Shown piece after piece: positions 55,286 to 63,968 of a DNA stretch of 64,000 bases. Made by a program: the position numbers and the translations under genes. A model generated the notes under the pieces. That model saw nothing but the letters and a program-made list of their open reading frames with translations. It had not been told where the DNA came from and did no database searches. Each line of letters starts with the position of its first letter. Positions within the stretch are counted from its first letter, which is position 1. Source of the DNA: Bacillus cytotoxicus (GTDB lineage: Bacteria > Bacillota > Bacilli > Bacillales > Bacillaceae_G); NCBI RefSeq assembly GCF_023715645.1, contig NZ_JAMBOP010000005.1, positions 62,001-126,000 of the forward strand, given 5' to 3'.

Positions 55286-55564
55286 CGCCTTTCTAAACAC
55301 CTCTTAATCTATGATCACGTGTACCTAACCTAATATAGATAATCATCCCCTTGCTGAGCGAGAGCGGGGGGATTTGTCGTTTTTTCAAGAATGCTTTATG
55401 TGGAAAATAAGGCGAGTTGGAGGAGCGATAGTAAAGTTACATTAAAAAATTTTAATGTTCTAAAAAATATAAAAAATGGTAAAGTGCTATATAATAAATA
55501 CGTATGATAACCAATATTTGGTTTTTTATCGTTATATAATATGTTATGAAAAGGGGATGAGTTA
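55286..55564. other. Gap with hairpin before DUF7010 gene
   Basis: An imperfect hairpin ATCATCCCCTTGCT ... AGCGGGGGGATT near 55341-55375 is followed by a T run and probably ends upstream read-through. No gene is seen. Confidence 0.5.
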
Positions 55565-56143
55565 TTGGACTTAGATAGATTAAGAGAGGATATAGCGATA
55601 AGAGGTAAACGAGGATTCCATTTTATTTTTGCTTCAATCATTATTTGGAGTGCTGTCTTAGTAGTATGGCTACTTCCGATAAAAGGGGTATCAACAAAGA
55701 ACTTATTAACATTTTGTATTACTGCAACGCTTTTACCAATTGCTTTTATGATATCTAAATTAATAAAGGCGGAATTTTCGACTAAAGATAATTCTTTAAA
55801 CGGTTTAGGGATATTATTTTCTTGTAATCAATTCTTGTATATTTTAATTGCAATGTGGATTTATCAAGCAGCTCCCGAAAAAATGGTTATGATATTAGCC
55901 ATAATATTTGGAGCACATTTATTGCCTTTTGGCTGGTTATATAAATCTAAAGCATATTTTGTAATGGCTATAGTCGTTTCTCTAACATCTTTAATAGTAG
56001 GAATTATTTTTAGCCCTGTAATAGTGTCAATAGTTATGATATTTTTAGAAATTATATTTTCTATATGGTTAAGTTTTGAGATTAAGGTTTTAGGTAAACG
56101 GATATATATAACCGAAAATGAGGGTATGCATAGGGGTGGTTAA
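55565..56143 (+). CDS. DUF7010-like integral membrane protein
   Basis: 192 aa, TTG start after AAAGGGGATG. It begins MDLDRLREDIAIRGKRGFHF and has five or six membrane segments, matching the small DUF7010 family of unknown function. Base composition is more AT-rich than thiC and the cyd genes, suggesting a different origin. It has no clear operon partner. Confidence 0.72.
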   Translation: MDLDRLREDIAIRGKRGFHFIFASIIIWSAVLVVWLLPIKGVSTKNLLTFCITATLLPIAFMISKLIKAEFSTKDNSLNGLGILFSCNQFLYILIAMWIYQAAPEKMVMILAIIFGAHLLPFGWLYKSKAYFVMAIVVSLTSLIVGIIFSPVIVSIVMIFLEIIFSIWLSFEIKVLGKRIYITENEGMHRGG

Positions 56144-56242
56144 TGTCTTATTCTGCTATGTACGGAAACAGATTTATATAGAATAAACGTAACTACTCAG
56201 TCACTTTAAATTGTGTCGAATTATTGATATATCAGTGCACAT

Positions 56243-56290
56243 ATAAGAAGGAGTTGATTTAAAAGACATTTACACCTCTTTTGAACCAGC
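56243..56290. terminator. Stem-loop downstream of the ArsB-type gene
   Basis: GGAGTTGATTTAAAAG pairs with CTTTTGAACCAGCTCC with a few G-T type mismatches. It lies past the minus-strand ArsB stop. Confidence 0.65.
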
Positions 56291-56358
56291 TCCATTTTGT
56301 TATTTTATCAAGAATACTCTATAGGGGTTACAAGTGAAGAGAAATGTGGTGCCCGAAG

Positions 56359-57717
56359 TTAACGAGCGAAGACGAGTTGTACCCAGTAGAATAAGAGGAA
56401 GAGGGTTACGATTGTAGTGAGTGGAATGACAATTAAGGAGACATTCAAGTAATCTTTCCATTTTACTTTAATTTTATTTTGCTTTAAGATATGCATCCAA
56501 ATAAGAGAAGCGAGTGTACCGATTGGTAATAATAATGATCCCATATCGCTACCGATGATGTTTGCAAGGTAGATGGTTTTGAGGGTGATCGGATCTAGTC
56601 CCATTTCTGTTAAGGTAATTGTTCCAATCATTAAGGCAGGATGGTTGTTAAAGATGTTTGATAGAAGCGAAACGAGTCCGCCCATGGTAAAGCTGGCATA
56701 TAATAAGCTTTGATTGACAATTGGTTCGCATATTTGGACAAGCCAAGCTGTTAATCCAGCATTATGAAGCCCGTAAATCATAACGTACATGGAGAAAGCG
56801 AAAATGAGAATGTGCCACGGTGTCTTTTTTAATATATCGACTGGGTTTGTTCGTAAATAATACCATCTCCAGATGAGGAGAACGAGAGAGCCGATTACCG
56901 CGACAATCTCAATCGGAATGGAAAGGAAGGAGGCGACAAAAAGAAGGCAACGCATAAGGAAGACAAACAGTAACACTTTTAACATAAATTTCGTGCGTTT
57001 ACTTTTTGTATCAATTGAATCTTTCCCTTTTAATGGGTGAAAGTGTTTTGTGAAAAAGACCTCTTCAATGTCGTAAGCGGATTTTGGTAGTTGTTTCGGT
57101 AATTTCTTTTTCACAACTATATACATGAGCCATGACATAAAGAGAAGTCCTAATGTTGCAGGTACAAACATCATTGCTGTATGCATATAGAGCGTCATAT
57201 GAACAATATTTAGTGCAATTAAATTTACAATATTACTAACGCCAATTGGGGCACTAGAAGCAGTTGCGATCAATGCGCCGCTTAATAAATATGGAATTTG
57301 TTGATGTGGTTTTAATTGAAGGTTTTTTAGAAGTAAAATTAAAATTGGTGTTGTAATTAAAATACTACCATCGTTATTAAACAATAATGTCATAAGAAAG
57401 CAGAGTAATTGAATGTACCAATATAAGCGATGACCAGAGCCTTTTGCTAAGCTTGCGAGTCTGGCTGCCGCCCAGTGAAAGAAACCAAAACTTTCTAATA
57501 TGACAGCCATAACGATCGTGGCGAGGATGGTAATAGAGGCGCCGCCGATTTTACTAATGATATTGGCAATGTCACTGCGTGAAACGAGTCCAGCAATAAT
57601 GATAATTCCCGCTCCAATTGCAGCTGGCCATGCCTCATTTAATCCGCCTGGTCGCCAAAATATGATGGTCATGGTAAGAAGAAACACGACAATCGTAATC
57701 AAAATTTCGATACCCAT
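56359..57717 (-). CDS. ArsB/ArsP-like ion-transporter superfamily permease
   Basis: 452 aa, ATG after AGAAAGGTAGG. About 12 membrane segments of the IT superfamily. Marks: LATIVMAVILESFGFFHWAA, LLFNNDGSILITTPIL (the conserved NND motif near the substrate site), and a second, repeat-related SNIFNNHPALMIGTITL. This group contains ArsB arsenite exporters and related uncharacterised permeases. No arsR or arsC lies nearby, so arsenite is not certain. It sits between inverted ends of the MITE family. Confidence 0.82.
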   Translation of the reverse strand: MGIEILITIVVFLLTMTIIFWRPGGLNEAWPAAIGAGIIIIAGLVSRSDIANIISKIGGASITILATIVMAVILESFGFFHWAAARLASLAKGSGHRLYWYIQLLCFLMTLLFNNDGSILITTPILILLLKNLQLKPHQQIPYLLSGALIATASSAPIGVSNIVNLIALNIVHMTLYMHTAMMFVPATLGLLFMSWLMYIVVKKKLPKQLPKSAYDIEEVFFTKHFHPLKGKDSIDTKSKRTKFMLKVLLFVFLMRCLLFVASFLSIPIEIVAVIGSLVLLIWRWYYLRTNPVDILKKTPWHILIFAFSMYVMIYGLHNAGLTAWLVQICEPIVNQSLLYASFTMGGLVSLLSNIFNNHPALMIGTITLTEMGLDPITLKTIYLANIIGSDMGSLLLPIGTLASLIWMHILKQNKIKVKWKDYLNVSLIVIPLTTIVTLFLLFYWVQLVFAR

Positions 57718-57854
57718 AGATAGCCTACCTTTCTAGATTGTTTAGTTTGAACAAGGGTATTTTAACATGTCCGAGACTTTCTACTTAATCATATTCAAAT
57801 TGTTAATAGAAGGTACTAACTATTGTAAATATGTGTGTTTAATACTTTAGGGAA

Positions 57855-58060
57855 AAGGTATATATAAAATAATGAAAAAACACCTCTTTTTAGATGGAAG
57901 AGTGGAACTGTCCATGCGTAGAAGCGGACAGTGCCTTTTTCTGCCTCGTGCAAGGTTTTAAAACAAAGAGAGGTAGCAAGGTGGAGAGCCATTTTTATCT
58001 TCATGGCAGCAATCTTTTTTAGGCACAAGGAGGGTATTTTCGCTGGAATTATACTTCTTA
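57855..58060 (-). repeat. bcr-like core within the possible cassette, minus orientation
   Basis: GTGGAACTGTCCATGCGTAG, AAGCGGACAGTGCCTTTTTC, TGCCTCGTGCAAGG and AAAACAAAGAGAGGTAGC are inverse core blocks continuous with the MITE left end at 58097. Confidence 0.8.
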
Positions 58061-58104
58061 CCAAACTTCTAAATGAAATGTATGACTGAGTAATTACAAT
58101 AGAG

Positions 58105-58300
58105 CTTGAAATAATGAAAAAAAACACCTCTTTTTAGATGGATGAGAGGAACTGGCGATGCGTAGAAGCGGTCAGAGCCTGTTTGTGCCACGTGCAGGGT
58201 TTCAAACAATTGGAGAAAGCGAGTGGCGGGAATGCTATATTCTCCGTGGCAGAGGTTTGTATGTTAGAAAATAAAAATGAGTGTATATAGGAATTTCGGG
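58105..58300 (-). repeat. bcr-like repeat copy, minus orientation
   Basis: GATGAGAGGAACTGGCGATG, TAGAAGCGGTCAGAGCCTGT and TCCGTGGCAGAGGTTTGTAT follow the inverse order. Confidence 0.82.
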
Positions 58301-58302
58301 AT

Positions 58303-58336
58303 GAAAATAGGCACATATCTAGTATGTGCCTATTAG
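58303..58336 (-). terminator. Distal terminator of cydAB
   Basis: AATAGGCACATA and TATGTGCCTATT stem, 150 bp after the cydB stop. Confidence 0.75.
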
Positions 58337-58483
58337 GTATTTATGAGAGAAAGGTGATGGCGTGCATCTACCTAATTTTCTTTTGGTAGGTAAATGTGGA
58401 GTGAAATCTACTCTTTAATTTGTGGTAGATGATGTTTGATTAAGTATTTGTAATGCTGTCTGTAAGTGCCAGGTAGTTGAACT

Positions 58484-59503
58484 TCACTTTAAAAATGATC
58501 GATCTTTCAAAAATAAGTTCCAGAAGAAGATGAAGCCTGGTAGTAAAATTGCGATACCGATTGCATAGAGAACGAGCAGTGCATAAAACGTTTCTGTTGT
58601 TGTGAAGCTTGTAAACACGGTCACTTCTGGGTAAATGATATACGGGAGATGAGCAACGCCGTAAGCGTAGCTTGCAAATCCATATTGGGCGACGACAGAA
58701 AGAACTGCAATGCGCGGCCATCCTAGTATTCCTTGTCTTTTGTTTGTCCACCAAAGTGAGGAATAGCCAATGATAAAAAAGATAATTGAGATTGTAAACC
58801 ACAAGATTTGTTTCATTAAACCTTCCATAAGCCAATGTGTTTCCGGTTCCGTGACGACAAGTGCGATGATAGCGGTGACAAGCGTTGCAGGACCGAGTAA
58901 GATGGCATTTCTTCGATAGAGGCGGTATGTATCTTTAGAGCCTTGTTCGCTAGCAAAGTCAGCAAGAAAGAGTGCTGATAAAAAGAGTTCGGACGTTAAG
59001 CCAAAGAGCATGTACCAATATACAACCGGGCTTGATAATAACTTTCCATATAGTAGCGTTTCTTTCCCACTAGCCGTCGTAATGAAAGCTCCCTCTGTTA
59101 CAGGGAGAACTGTAATTAAGAGAGCTGGAATTAATAGGCCTGTAATGCCTGAAATTGTGCGCAGTATATGTTCGTACTTTGGCACAGAGTAAGCGAATAC
59201 CATAAATGTACTGCGAATGGCAACGAGAATGAGAATTAAGGTAACAGGTACAAACATTGCCGTTGCAAGGGTAAATGCTGCCTTTGGAAAGAAGCCGAGA
59301 AATGCTACAACGACAAAGACTAGAAATGTATTTGTAACTTCCCACGTTGGAGATAAGTAGCGATTCGCCAGCTTTCCAGCAAGTGTTGGATGTTTGGCGT
59401 ACACCATTCCCCAAAAGCCAGCTCCGAAATCAATTGATCCTAAAATACTGTATACAAAAATGACGGCCCAGAGAATGATAATGGCGATACTTGCTTCATG
59501 CAT
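58484..59503 (-). CDS. cydB: Cytochrome bd oxidase subunit II CydB
   Basis: 339 aa with about eight membrane segments. The N terminus EASIAIIILWAVIFVYSILG and SIDFGAGFWGMVY are the CydB start pattern; PTWEVTNTFLVFVVVAFLGF follows. It pairs with CydA in the quinol:oxygen oxidase, which holds hemes b558, b595 and d and conserves energy by charge separation. It overlaps cydA by 8 bp. No cydCD exporter genes are adjacent. Confidence 0.94.
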   Translation of the reverse strand: MHEASIAIIILWAVIFVYSILGSIDFGAGFWGMVYAKHPTLAGKLANRYLSPTWEVTNTFLVFVVVAFLGFFPKAAFTLATAMFVPVTLILILVAIRSTFMVFAYSVPKYEHILRTISGITGLLIPALLITVLPVTEGAFITTASGKETLLYGKLLSSPVVYWYMLFGLTSELFLSALFLADFASEQGSKDTYRLYRRNAILLGPATLVTAIIALVVTEPETHWLMEGLMKQILWFTISIIFFIIGYSSLWWTNKRQGILGWPRIAVLSVVAQYGFASYAYGVAHLPYIIYPEVTVFTSFTTTETFYALLVLYAIGIAILLPGFIFFWNLFLKDRSFLK

Positions 59504-60851
59504 GTGAATCCCCCCTGTTCGGTTGTAAGTCGTTCTTTAGCGGATGACGCTTAAAGAATGTTCGTAATACGAAGATAGTTAAAATACCAAGTGCGATGTA
59601 AAGGATGACAAATACGACGAATAATGGTCCGACAAAATCAGCGCGCGTGGCAGCGTCGGTTGTTCGCTGGAATCCGTAAATTGTCCAAGGCTGTCGGCCG
59701 CTACAGCTGAAAATCCAACCGAATTCAATGCCAAGAAGCATAATTGGACCGCACGCTGCAGTGGCCCAAAGCATCCATTTCGGCAATTGTCCTCCTTTTT
59801 TTCGATAAATGAAGTACCAATATCCAAGAGTAATTGCGGCGACTAGAAATGTATATGTAGCCGTTCCAACCATTAAATCAAAGAGTAGATGCGTGTAAAA
59901 AGGCGGCCACGTTTCTTGTGGAAATTCATTTAATCCTTTTACAACTGTACTTGGAGAAAAACCAACTAACATGCTCAGCATATTTGGAAATTCAATGGCG
60001 TATTTTAATTTGTTTGTTTCTGGGTCAAGTACGCCGCCAATAGCTAGCGGTGCATGTGATTGTGTCTGATATAATGCTTCTGCTGCTGCTAATTTCTCTG
60101 GTGAGTGCTCATGTAGGCCAATCGCAGATTCATGTCCAGAAAGCCACATGGTTGCGCCTGCAATAAACATAACGATTAGACCTAAATATAGTCCTTTTTT
60201 ATGATAGGTAATTTCCTGTGCACTTTTATTTCGTTTTAATAATTTAAAACCGGCGATTGAAGCGATGACAGCAGCTCCTGTTACATAGGCTGTAATGACA
60301 ACATGAATAGAGCTTGTGATAAAGCTTGGATTAAAAAAGGCTTTCCAAGGGTCGACATTATAGACTGATCCGTCTGCAGCCATTGAAAATCCGGCTGGTG
60401 TATTCATCCATGTATTTGCTGATGTGATTAGTACAGCAGATGCAGTTGCACCGAACATTACAAAAAAGAGCGATATTAATCGCATGAATGGTGGCAATTT
60501 ATCTGCAGCATACACATAAATGGACATGAACAATGCCTCTAGGAAGAAGGCGAAAATTTCAATTTGAAACGGGACAGAAATGACTTGCCCGACAATCTTC
60601 GCAAAGCCCGGCCAAAGCAAGGAAATTTGGACGCCCACAATTGTTCCTGTTGGGATGGCAACACCAAGAAGAATCGCAAATGCCTTCGTCCATCTTTTTG
60701 CCATCACAGAATAATCGGGATCCTTTTTCCAGTGATATAACACTTCGCTTATAAAAATCATTAAAGAAAGTCCGATTCCTAGCGTTGCAAAAATAATATG
60801 GAAGGCTAACGACGATCCAAAGAAAGCACGCGATAGTGTAACAGTATCCAT
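59496..60851 (-). CDS. cydA: Cytochrome bd oxidase subunit I CydA
   Basis: 451 aa, ATG after AAGAGGAGTAAACAT. RAFFGSSLAFHIIFATLGIG has the heme ligand His near residue 18; GTIVGVQISLLWPGF, EIFAFFLEALFMSIYVYAAD and TASAVLITSANTWMNTPAGF are core helices. GRQPW in the C-terminal third is the family quinol-oxidase mark; the preceding residues read FSCS rather than the common FAEV. The Q loop is of the short type. It is expected to serve at low oxygen or under cytochrome c oxidase inhibition. A Rex-like TTTGTGGGAATTTTATTCAA lies ~40-60 bp upstream, only partly matching consensus. Confidence 0.95.
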   Translation of the reverse strand: MDTVTLSRAFFGSSLAFHIIFATLGIGLSLMIFISEVLYHWKKDPDYSVMAKRWTKAFAILLGVAIPTGTIVGVQISLLWPGFAKIVGQVISVPFQIEIFAFFLEALFMSIYVYAADKLPPFMRLISLFFVMFGATASAVLITSANTWMNTPAGFSMAADGSVYNVDPWKAFFNPSFITSSIHVVITAYVTGAAVIASIAGFKLLKRNKSAQEITYHKKGLYLGLIVMFIAGATMWLSGHESAIGLHEHSPEKLAAAEALYQTQSHAPLAIGGVLDPETNKLKYAIEFPNMLSMLVGFSPSTVVKGLNEFPQETWPPFYTHLLFDLMVGTATYTFLVAAITLGYWYFIYRKKGGQLPKWMLWATAACGPIMLLGIEFGWIFSCSGRQPWTIYGFQRTTDAATRADFVGPLFVVFVILYIALGILTIFVLRTFFKRHPLKNDLQPNRGDSHA

Positions 60852-61011
60852 ATGTTTACTCCTCTTCTTTTTTTGCCATTATTTTCTTACCTTTGTGGGA
60901 ATTTTATTCAAAAAGGTGACAAAAAATATGTATGTAAGCGAGGAGAGATTATGATACTATAATGTTGAAATCTTCAGAAGATAAGCGAAAAGAATAATTT
61001 ACATTTTTGAA

Positions 61012-61040
61012 TTGTGCTTTGTAGAAAAATATTTTATAAT
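61012..61040 (+). promoter_or_regulatory. Promoter of 47 aa gene
   Basis: TTGTGC, 17 bp, TATAAT, about 69 bp before the ATG at 61109. Confidence 0.6.
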
Positions 61041-61108
61041 GCTTTATACGAACATAAGTTCTGTTTTCGGGATTTAGTCGTATTCATGAAACGAAGGGAG
61101 AAGCTTTC

Positions 61109-61252
61109 ATGTATCCAGAAGTCATTAAAAAAATGGCATTTTCGAAAGAGCATAAAGATTTGTTGTTAAAGCTATATAATAAAGAAATTACAAGGCGTGA
61201 ATATGATCGTCTCGTACAAACATTATATCGGCCAGCAAAAGAAAGCGTATAG
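61109..61252 (+). CDS. 47 aa small protein, SHOCT-like helix pair
   Basis: ATG 61109 follows GAAGGGAG. It begins MYPEVIKKMAFSKEHKDLLL and continues KLYNKEITRREYDRLVQTLY, which looks like the short helix-turn-helix of SHOCT-type C-terminal domains (LxxLYxxGEITxxEYxxLKxxL). It has its own promoter and a terminator (61287-61317). The function is unknown. It is divergent from cydA. Confidence 0.75.
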   Translation: MYPEVIKKMAFSKEHKDLLLKLYNKEITRREYDRLVQTLYRPAKESV

Positions 61253-61286
61253 TGAAGGAATAACTTCATTCTATAGTAATAAAGGA

Positions 61287-61318
61287 AAGGGGTAATCTGA
61301 AAAGGGTTACCTTTTTTG
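61287..61318 (+). terminator. Terminator of 47 aa gene
   Basis: GGGGTAATC and GGGTTACC form a short stem followed by TTTTTTG. Confidence 0.75.
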
Positions 61319-61443
61319 TATTGGATTTAGCATAGGGAATTTTTGTTTAGATGCTCGTCATATGAGAATTTCCCTAGACATATATATAGGTTAGCTTAAC
61401 CTTATAGGTAACTGTAAAGAGCTGATAAGAAAGGGGGCATCAT

Positions 61444-61747
61444 ATGAATATTTTGCTTTGCTGCGCCGCGGGTATGTCTACGAGTTTGCTTGTTACAAAG
61501 ATGGAGAGAGCGGCAGATGCACAAGGAATAGAAGCTAGAATTTGGGCCGTATCTGGGGCAGAAGTGCAGGGGTCATATTGATGAAGCGGATGTATTATTA
61601 CTTGGCCCACAAGTACGTTATTTGTTACCGAAAATGCAAGAGCTTTGTAAAGAAAAAGGAATACCTGTGAATGTCATTCAACCAATGCACTATGGACTTT
61701 GTAATGGAGAAGCGGTGTTACAAGCGGCATTGTCAATGAAGACATAA
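61444..61747 (+). pseudogene. PTS lactose/cellobiose IIB gene with +1 frameshift in a G run
   Basis: ATG 61444 after GAAAGGGGG begins [20 protein letters not shown], with the phospho-Cys of the IIB loop at residue 7. Near residue 42 the text GCAGGGGTCATATTGATG has four G (61569-61572) where three would keep the frame [20 protein letters not shown]. As written the protein stops after 45 residues; the second half is intact in the +1 frame to TAA 61745-61747. It is a fresh lesion, a sequencing error, or a slippage site. It would block phosphate transfer from IIA to the sugar. Confidence 0.88.
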
Positions 61748-61761
61748 GGAGGGCGGCGAGA

Positions 61762-63066
61762 ATGACGGGATTTTTAGAAAGATACGTTATGCCTGTAGCA
61801 GGAAGAGTTGCAGAGCAACGCCACTTACAAGCTGTTCGAGACGGAATTATTTTAACGATGCCTTTCTTAATTATCGGATCATTTTTCTTAATTATTAGTG
61901 CACTGCCGATACCTGGATATAATGATTTTATGGCCAATTTATTTGGAGCGGGCTGGCAAAAAGCATTAGGGTACCCGGTAAGTGCGACATTTAATATTAT
62001 GTCTTTAATCGCCGTTTTTGGAATCGCTTACAGGTTAGCGGAACAATATAAAGTAGATGCATTAGCGTCAGGGGCGTTGTCGCTTGTGTCTTTTTTATTA
62101 GCAACGCCATTTCAAGTTTCTCATATTGTAGAAGCGACGAAGGAAAGTATTGTAGTAGAAGGTGTGATTCCAGCTGCACTTACTGGCAGCCAAGGGTTAT
62201 TTGTGGCAATGATTTTAGCAATTCTATCTACAGAAATATACCGCGTGATTATCCAGAAAAATATTGTGATTAAAATGCCTGAAACAGTACCGCCAGCAGT
62301 ATCGCGTTCGTTTGTTGCACTCATTCCTGGGTTTGTTGTGATTACTGTTGTATGGATTATACGGTTAATTCTAGAGCATACCTCATTTGGAAGCATTCAT
62401 AATATTGTGGGCCAATTGCTACAAGCGCCGCTTAGTACACTTGGTGCTAGTATATTTGGAGCTGTGATTGCGATTATCCTTGTTCAAGTATTGTGGTCAT
62501 GTGGGATTCACGGAGCGGCAATTGTTGGCGGGGTGATGGATCCGATTTGGCTCTCGTTAATGGATCAAAACCGCGTCGCCTTTCAAGCTGGGCAGGAAGT
62601 ACCCAATACAATTACGAAGCAATTCTTTGATTTATGGATTTATATGGGCGGCTCTGGTGCAACGCTTGCGCTTGTCTTGGCGATGTTGTTATTCGCACGA
62701 AGTCAGCAATTAAAAAGTTTAGGTAGGCTATCTATTGGACCAGGTATTTTTAATATTAATGAGATGGTGACATTTGGAATGCCGATTGTGTTAAATCCCC
62801 TTCTTTTGATTCCGTTTATCCTTGTTCCCCTTGTTCTAACGATTGTGACTTATTTTGCGATGGAATGGGGATTTGTGGCGCGGCCAAGCGGTGCAGCTGT
62901 TCCGTGGACAACACCGATTTTGTTTAGCGGTTATTTAGCAACGGGCGGTAAGATTTCAGGTGTTGTGATGCAGTTAGTAAACTTCTGCTTAGCTTTTTTC
63001 ATCTATTTCCCATTCTTAAAAATGTGGGATAAGCAAAAGGTGGCAGAAGAAAAGGGGGGCAGGTAG
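61762..63066 (+). CDS. PTS lactose/cellobiose family IIC permease
   Basis: 434 aa, ATG after GGAGGGCGG. About ten membrane segments. It begins MTGFLERYVMPVAGRVAEQR, the usual EIIC-Lac start; LWSCGIHGAAIVGGVMDPIW and FNINEMVTFGMPIVLNPLLL carry the conserved His and the NExxxFGxPxxxNP sugar-site motif. It imports a beta-glucoside or chitobiose-like sugar as its phosphate. It needs the frameshifted IIB and the IIA encoded on either side; no phospho-glycosidase lies in the window. Confidence 0.94.
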   Translation: MTGFLERYVMPVAGRVAEQRHLQAVRDGIILTMPFLIIGSFFLIISALPIPGYNDFMANLFGAGWQKALGYPVSATFNIMSLIAVFGIAYRLAEQYKVDALASGALSLVSFLLATPFQVSHIVEATKESIVVEGVIPAALTGSQGLFVAMILAILSTEIYRVIIQKNIVIKMPETVPPAVSRSFVALIPGFVVITVVWIIRLILEHTSFGSIHNIVGQLLQAPLSTLGASIFGAVIAIILVQVLWSCGIHGAAIVGGVMDPIWLSLMDQNRVAFQAGQEVPNTITKQFFDLWIYMGGSGATLALVLAMLLFARSQQLKSLGRLSIGPGIFNINEMVTFGMPIVLNPLLLIPFILVPLVLTIVTYFAMEWGFVARPSGAAVPWTTPILFSGYLATGGKISGVVMQLVNFCLAFFIYFPFLKMWDKQKVAEEKGGR

Positions 63067-63078
63067 AGGGGGATGGAT

Positions 63079-63390
63079 ATGATAGAGACAATGGCTTTTC
63101 ATTTAATTTTACACGGGGGAAATGCGAGAAGCTCAGCGATGGAGGCAATTCAATTTGCGAAACAAGGAAAGTTTTCCGAAGCGGACGGAAAATTGCAAGA
63201 GGCAGACAGCGAGTTAAAGGAAGCGCATCGTTTGCAAACAACATTGATTCAACAAGAGGCAGGCGGCGAACAGGTCAAACTTACGTTACTGTTCGTTCAC
63301 GCACAGGATCACCTTATGAATGCTATAACAATGAAGGAATTAGCGAGTGAGTTTGTTGATTTATATAAGAAGATGCTAGCGGGAAAATAG
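63079..63390 (+). CDS. PTS lactose/cellobiose family IIA component
   Basis: 103 aa. ATG 63079 has the right spacing from AGAGGGGG; ATG 63073 abuts it. It forms an all-helical trimer; the phospho-acceptor His lies in [40 protein letters not shown] is the conserved helix pair. It takes phosphate from HPr and passes it to IIB. It is the last gene of the operon, followed by the hairpin element at 63408-63522. Confidence 0.93.
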   Translation: MIETMAFHLILHGGNARSSAMEAIQFAKQGKFSEADGKLQEADSELKEAHRLQTTLIQQEAGGEQVKLTLLFVHAQDHLMNAITMKELASEFVDLYKKMLAGK

Positions 63391-63407
63391 GCCTTGCGTG
63401 TGGAGGC

Positions 63408-63522
63408 CACTGAAAAAGCCCCTTAAAAGAGAAAAAGAAGATAACCACCTACTGTATATAGGGGATTATCTTCTTTTTGATGAAAATTCTGTTGTTTACT
63501 TAAAGTAGACAGTTTTTCAGTG
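63408..63522 (+). repeat. 115 bp hairpin element with 10 bp inverted ends
   Basis: CACTGAAAAA at 63408-63417 and TTTTTCAGTG at 63513-63522 enclose the strong hairpin AAAAAGAAGATAA/TTATCTTCTTTTT (63431-63479), also present at 23480-23530. It probably ends the PTS operon transcript. Confidence 0.7.
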
Positions 63523-63550
63523 CCCTCGATTTATTGCTGTTTTTTTTGAC

Positions 63551-63730
63551 CTACGCTTTTTCTATTTTAAAGTCGAATAGTCCATCTTTTACTTTTACTG
63601 TGTGAGTCCCTGACCGAAAAGTCTGTACTTTAAAATAGTACCAATCTCCACTTTTTCTTGAAAATCCTTTAACCTCATAACCTTCTTTTATAAGGTGTTT
63701 TTTCATATCATTCTTTTTATTATCAGACAT
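63551..63730 (-). CDS. 59 aa small basic protein, unknown
   Basis: ATG 63730 follows AAAGGGGAGATAGT. The product begins MSDNKKNDMKKHLIKEGYEV and continues KGFSRKSGDWYYFKVQTFRS, ending KVKDGLFDFKIEKA. It looks like one small beta-sheet domain with aromatic strands, possibly nucleic-acid or carbohydrate binding. The strong ribosome binding site makes it a real gene. No family recognised. Confidence 0.7.
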   Translation of the reverse strand: MSDNKKNDMKKHLIKEGYEVKGFSRKSGDWYYFKVQTFRSGTHTVKVKDGLFDFKIEKA

Positions 63731-63900
63731 ACTATCTCCCCTTTATAAAAAAATACATTGACCCTATGAATTTATGCCTTATTTGAAACAAATACTATTT
63801 CCATAAATTCATATAAAAAAACCTTTACAAAAACAAAAAATATTCTTTTGAATTTTTATATAATAATAATGGGATCAAAAACTTACCAAATAGATTATTT

Positions 63901-63933
63901 TAAAAGAACTATTGATTAGTTCTTTTTTTGATT
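63901..63933 (+). terminator. Stem-loop with T run near window end
   Basis: AAAAGAACTA and TAGTTCTTTT around TTGAT, then TTTG. A 16-codon ATG frame starts at 63870 in the same stretch and ends inside the stem, so a leader-peptide attenuator is possible. Confidence 0.6.
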
Positions 63934-63944
63934 TCTCATTTTTC

Positions 63945-63968
63945 GTATGTATCATATTTGATACATAC
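63945..63968. promoter_or_regulatory. 10 bp inverted repeat, operator-like
   Basis: GTATGTATCA-TATT-TGATACATAC is a perfect inverted repeat without T run, in an AT-rich region leading out of the window. It could be a repressor site for the next gene. Confidence 0.5.

Larger units (their letters stand above)
56189..58097 (-). mobile_element. Possible passenger-carrying MITE-like cassette with ArsB gene
   Basis: GTAACTACTCAGTCACTTTA at 56189-56208 matches the right end of elements A and B in inverse orientation for 20 bp; TGACTGAGTAATTAC at 58083-58097 is the left end, and the next ~65 bp inward match element A closely. The ArsB-type gene lies between. The flanking octamers do not match (GAATAAAC and AATAGAGC), so either the duplication has decayed or the two ends come from different insertions. 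Confidence 0.45.

Noticed and set aside
60880-60925. Rex operator upstream of cydA
   Set aside because: Only the left half-site TTGTG is convincing; the right half deviates, so it is noted in the gene entry but not called.
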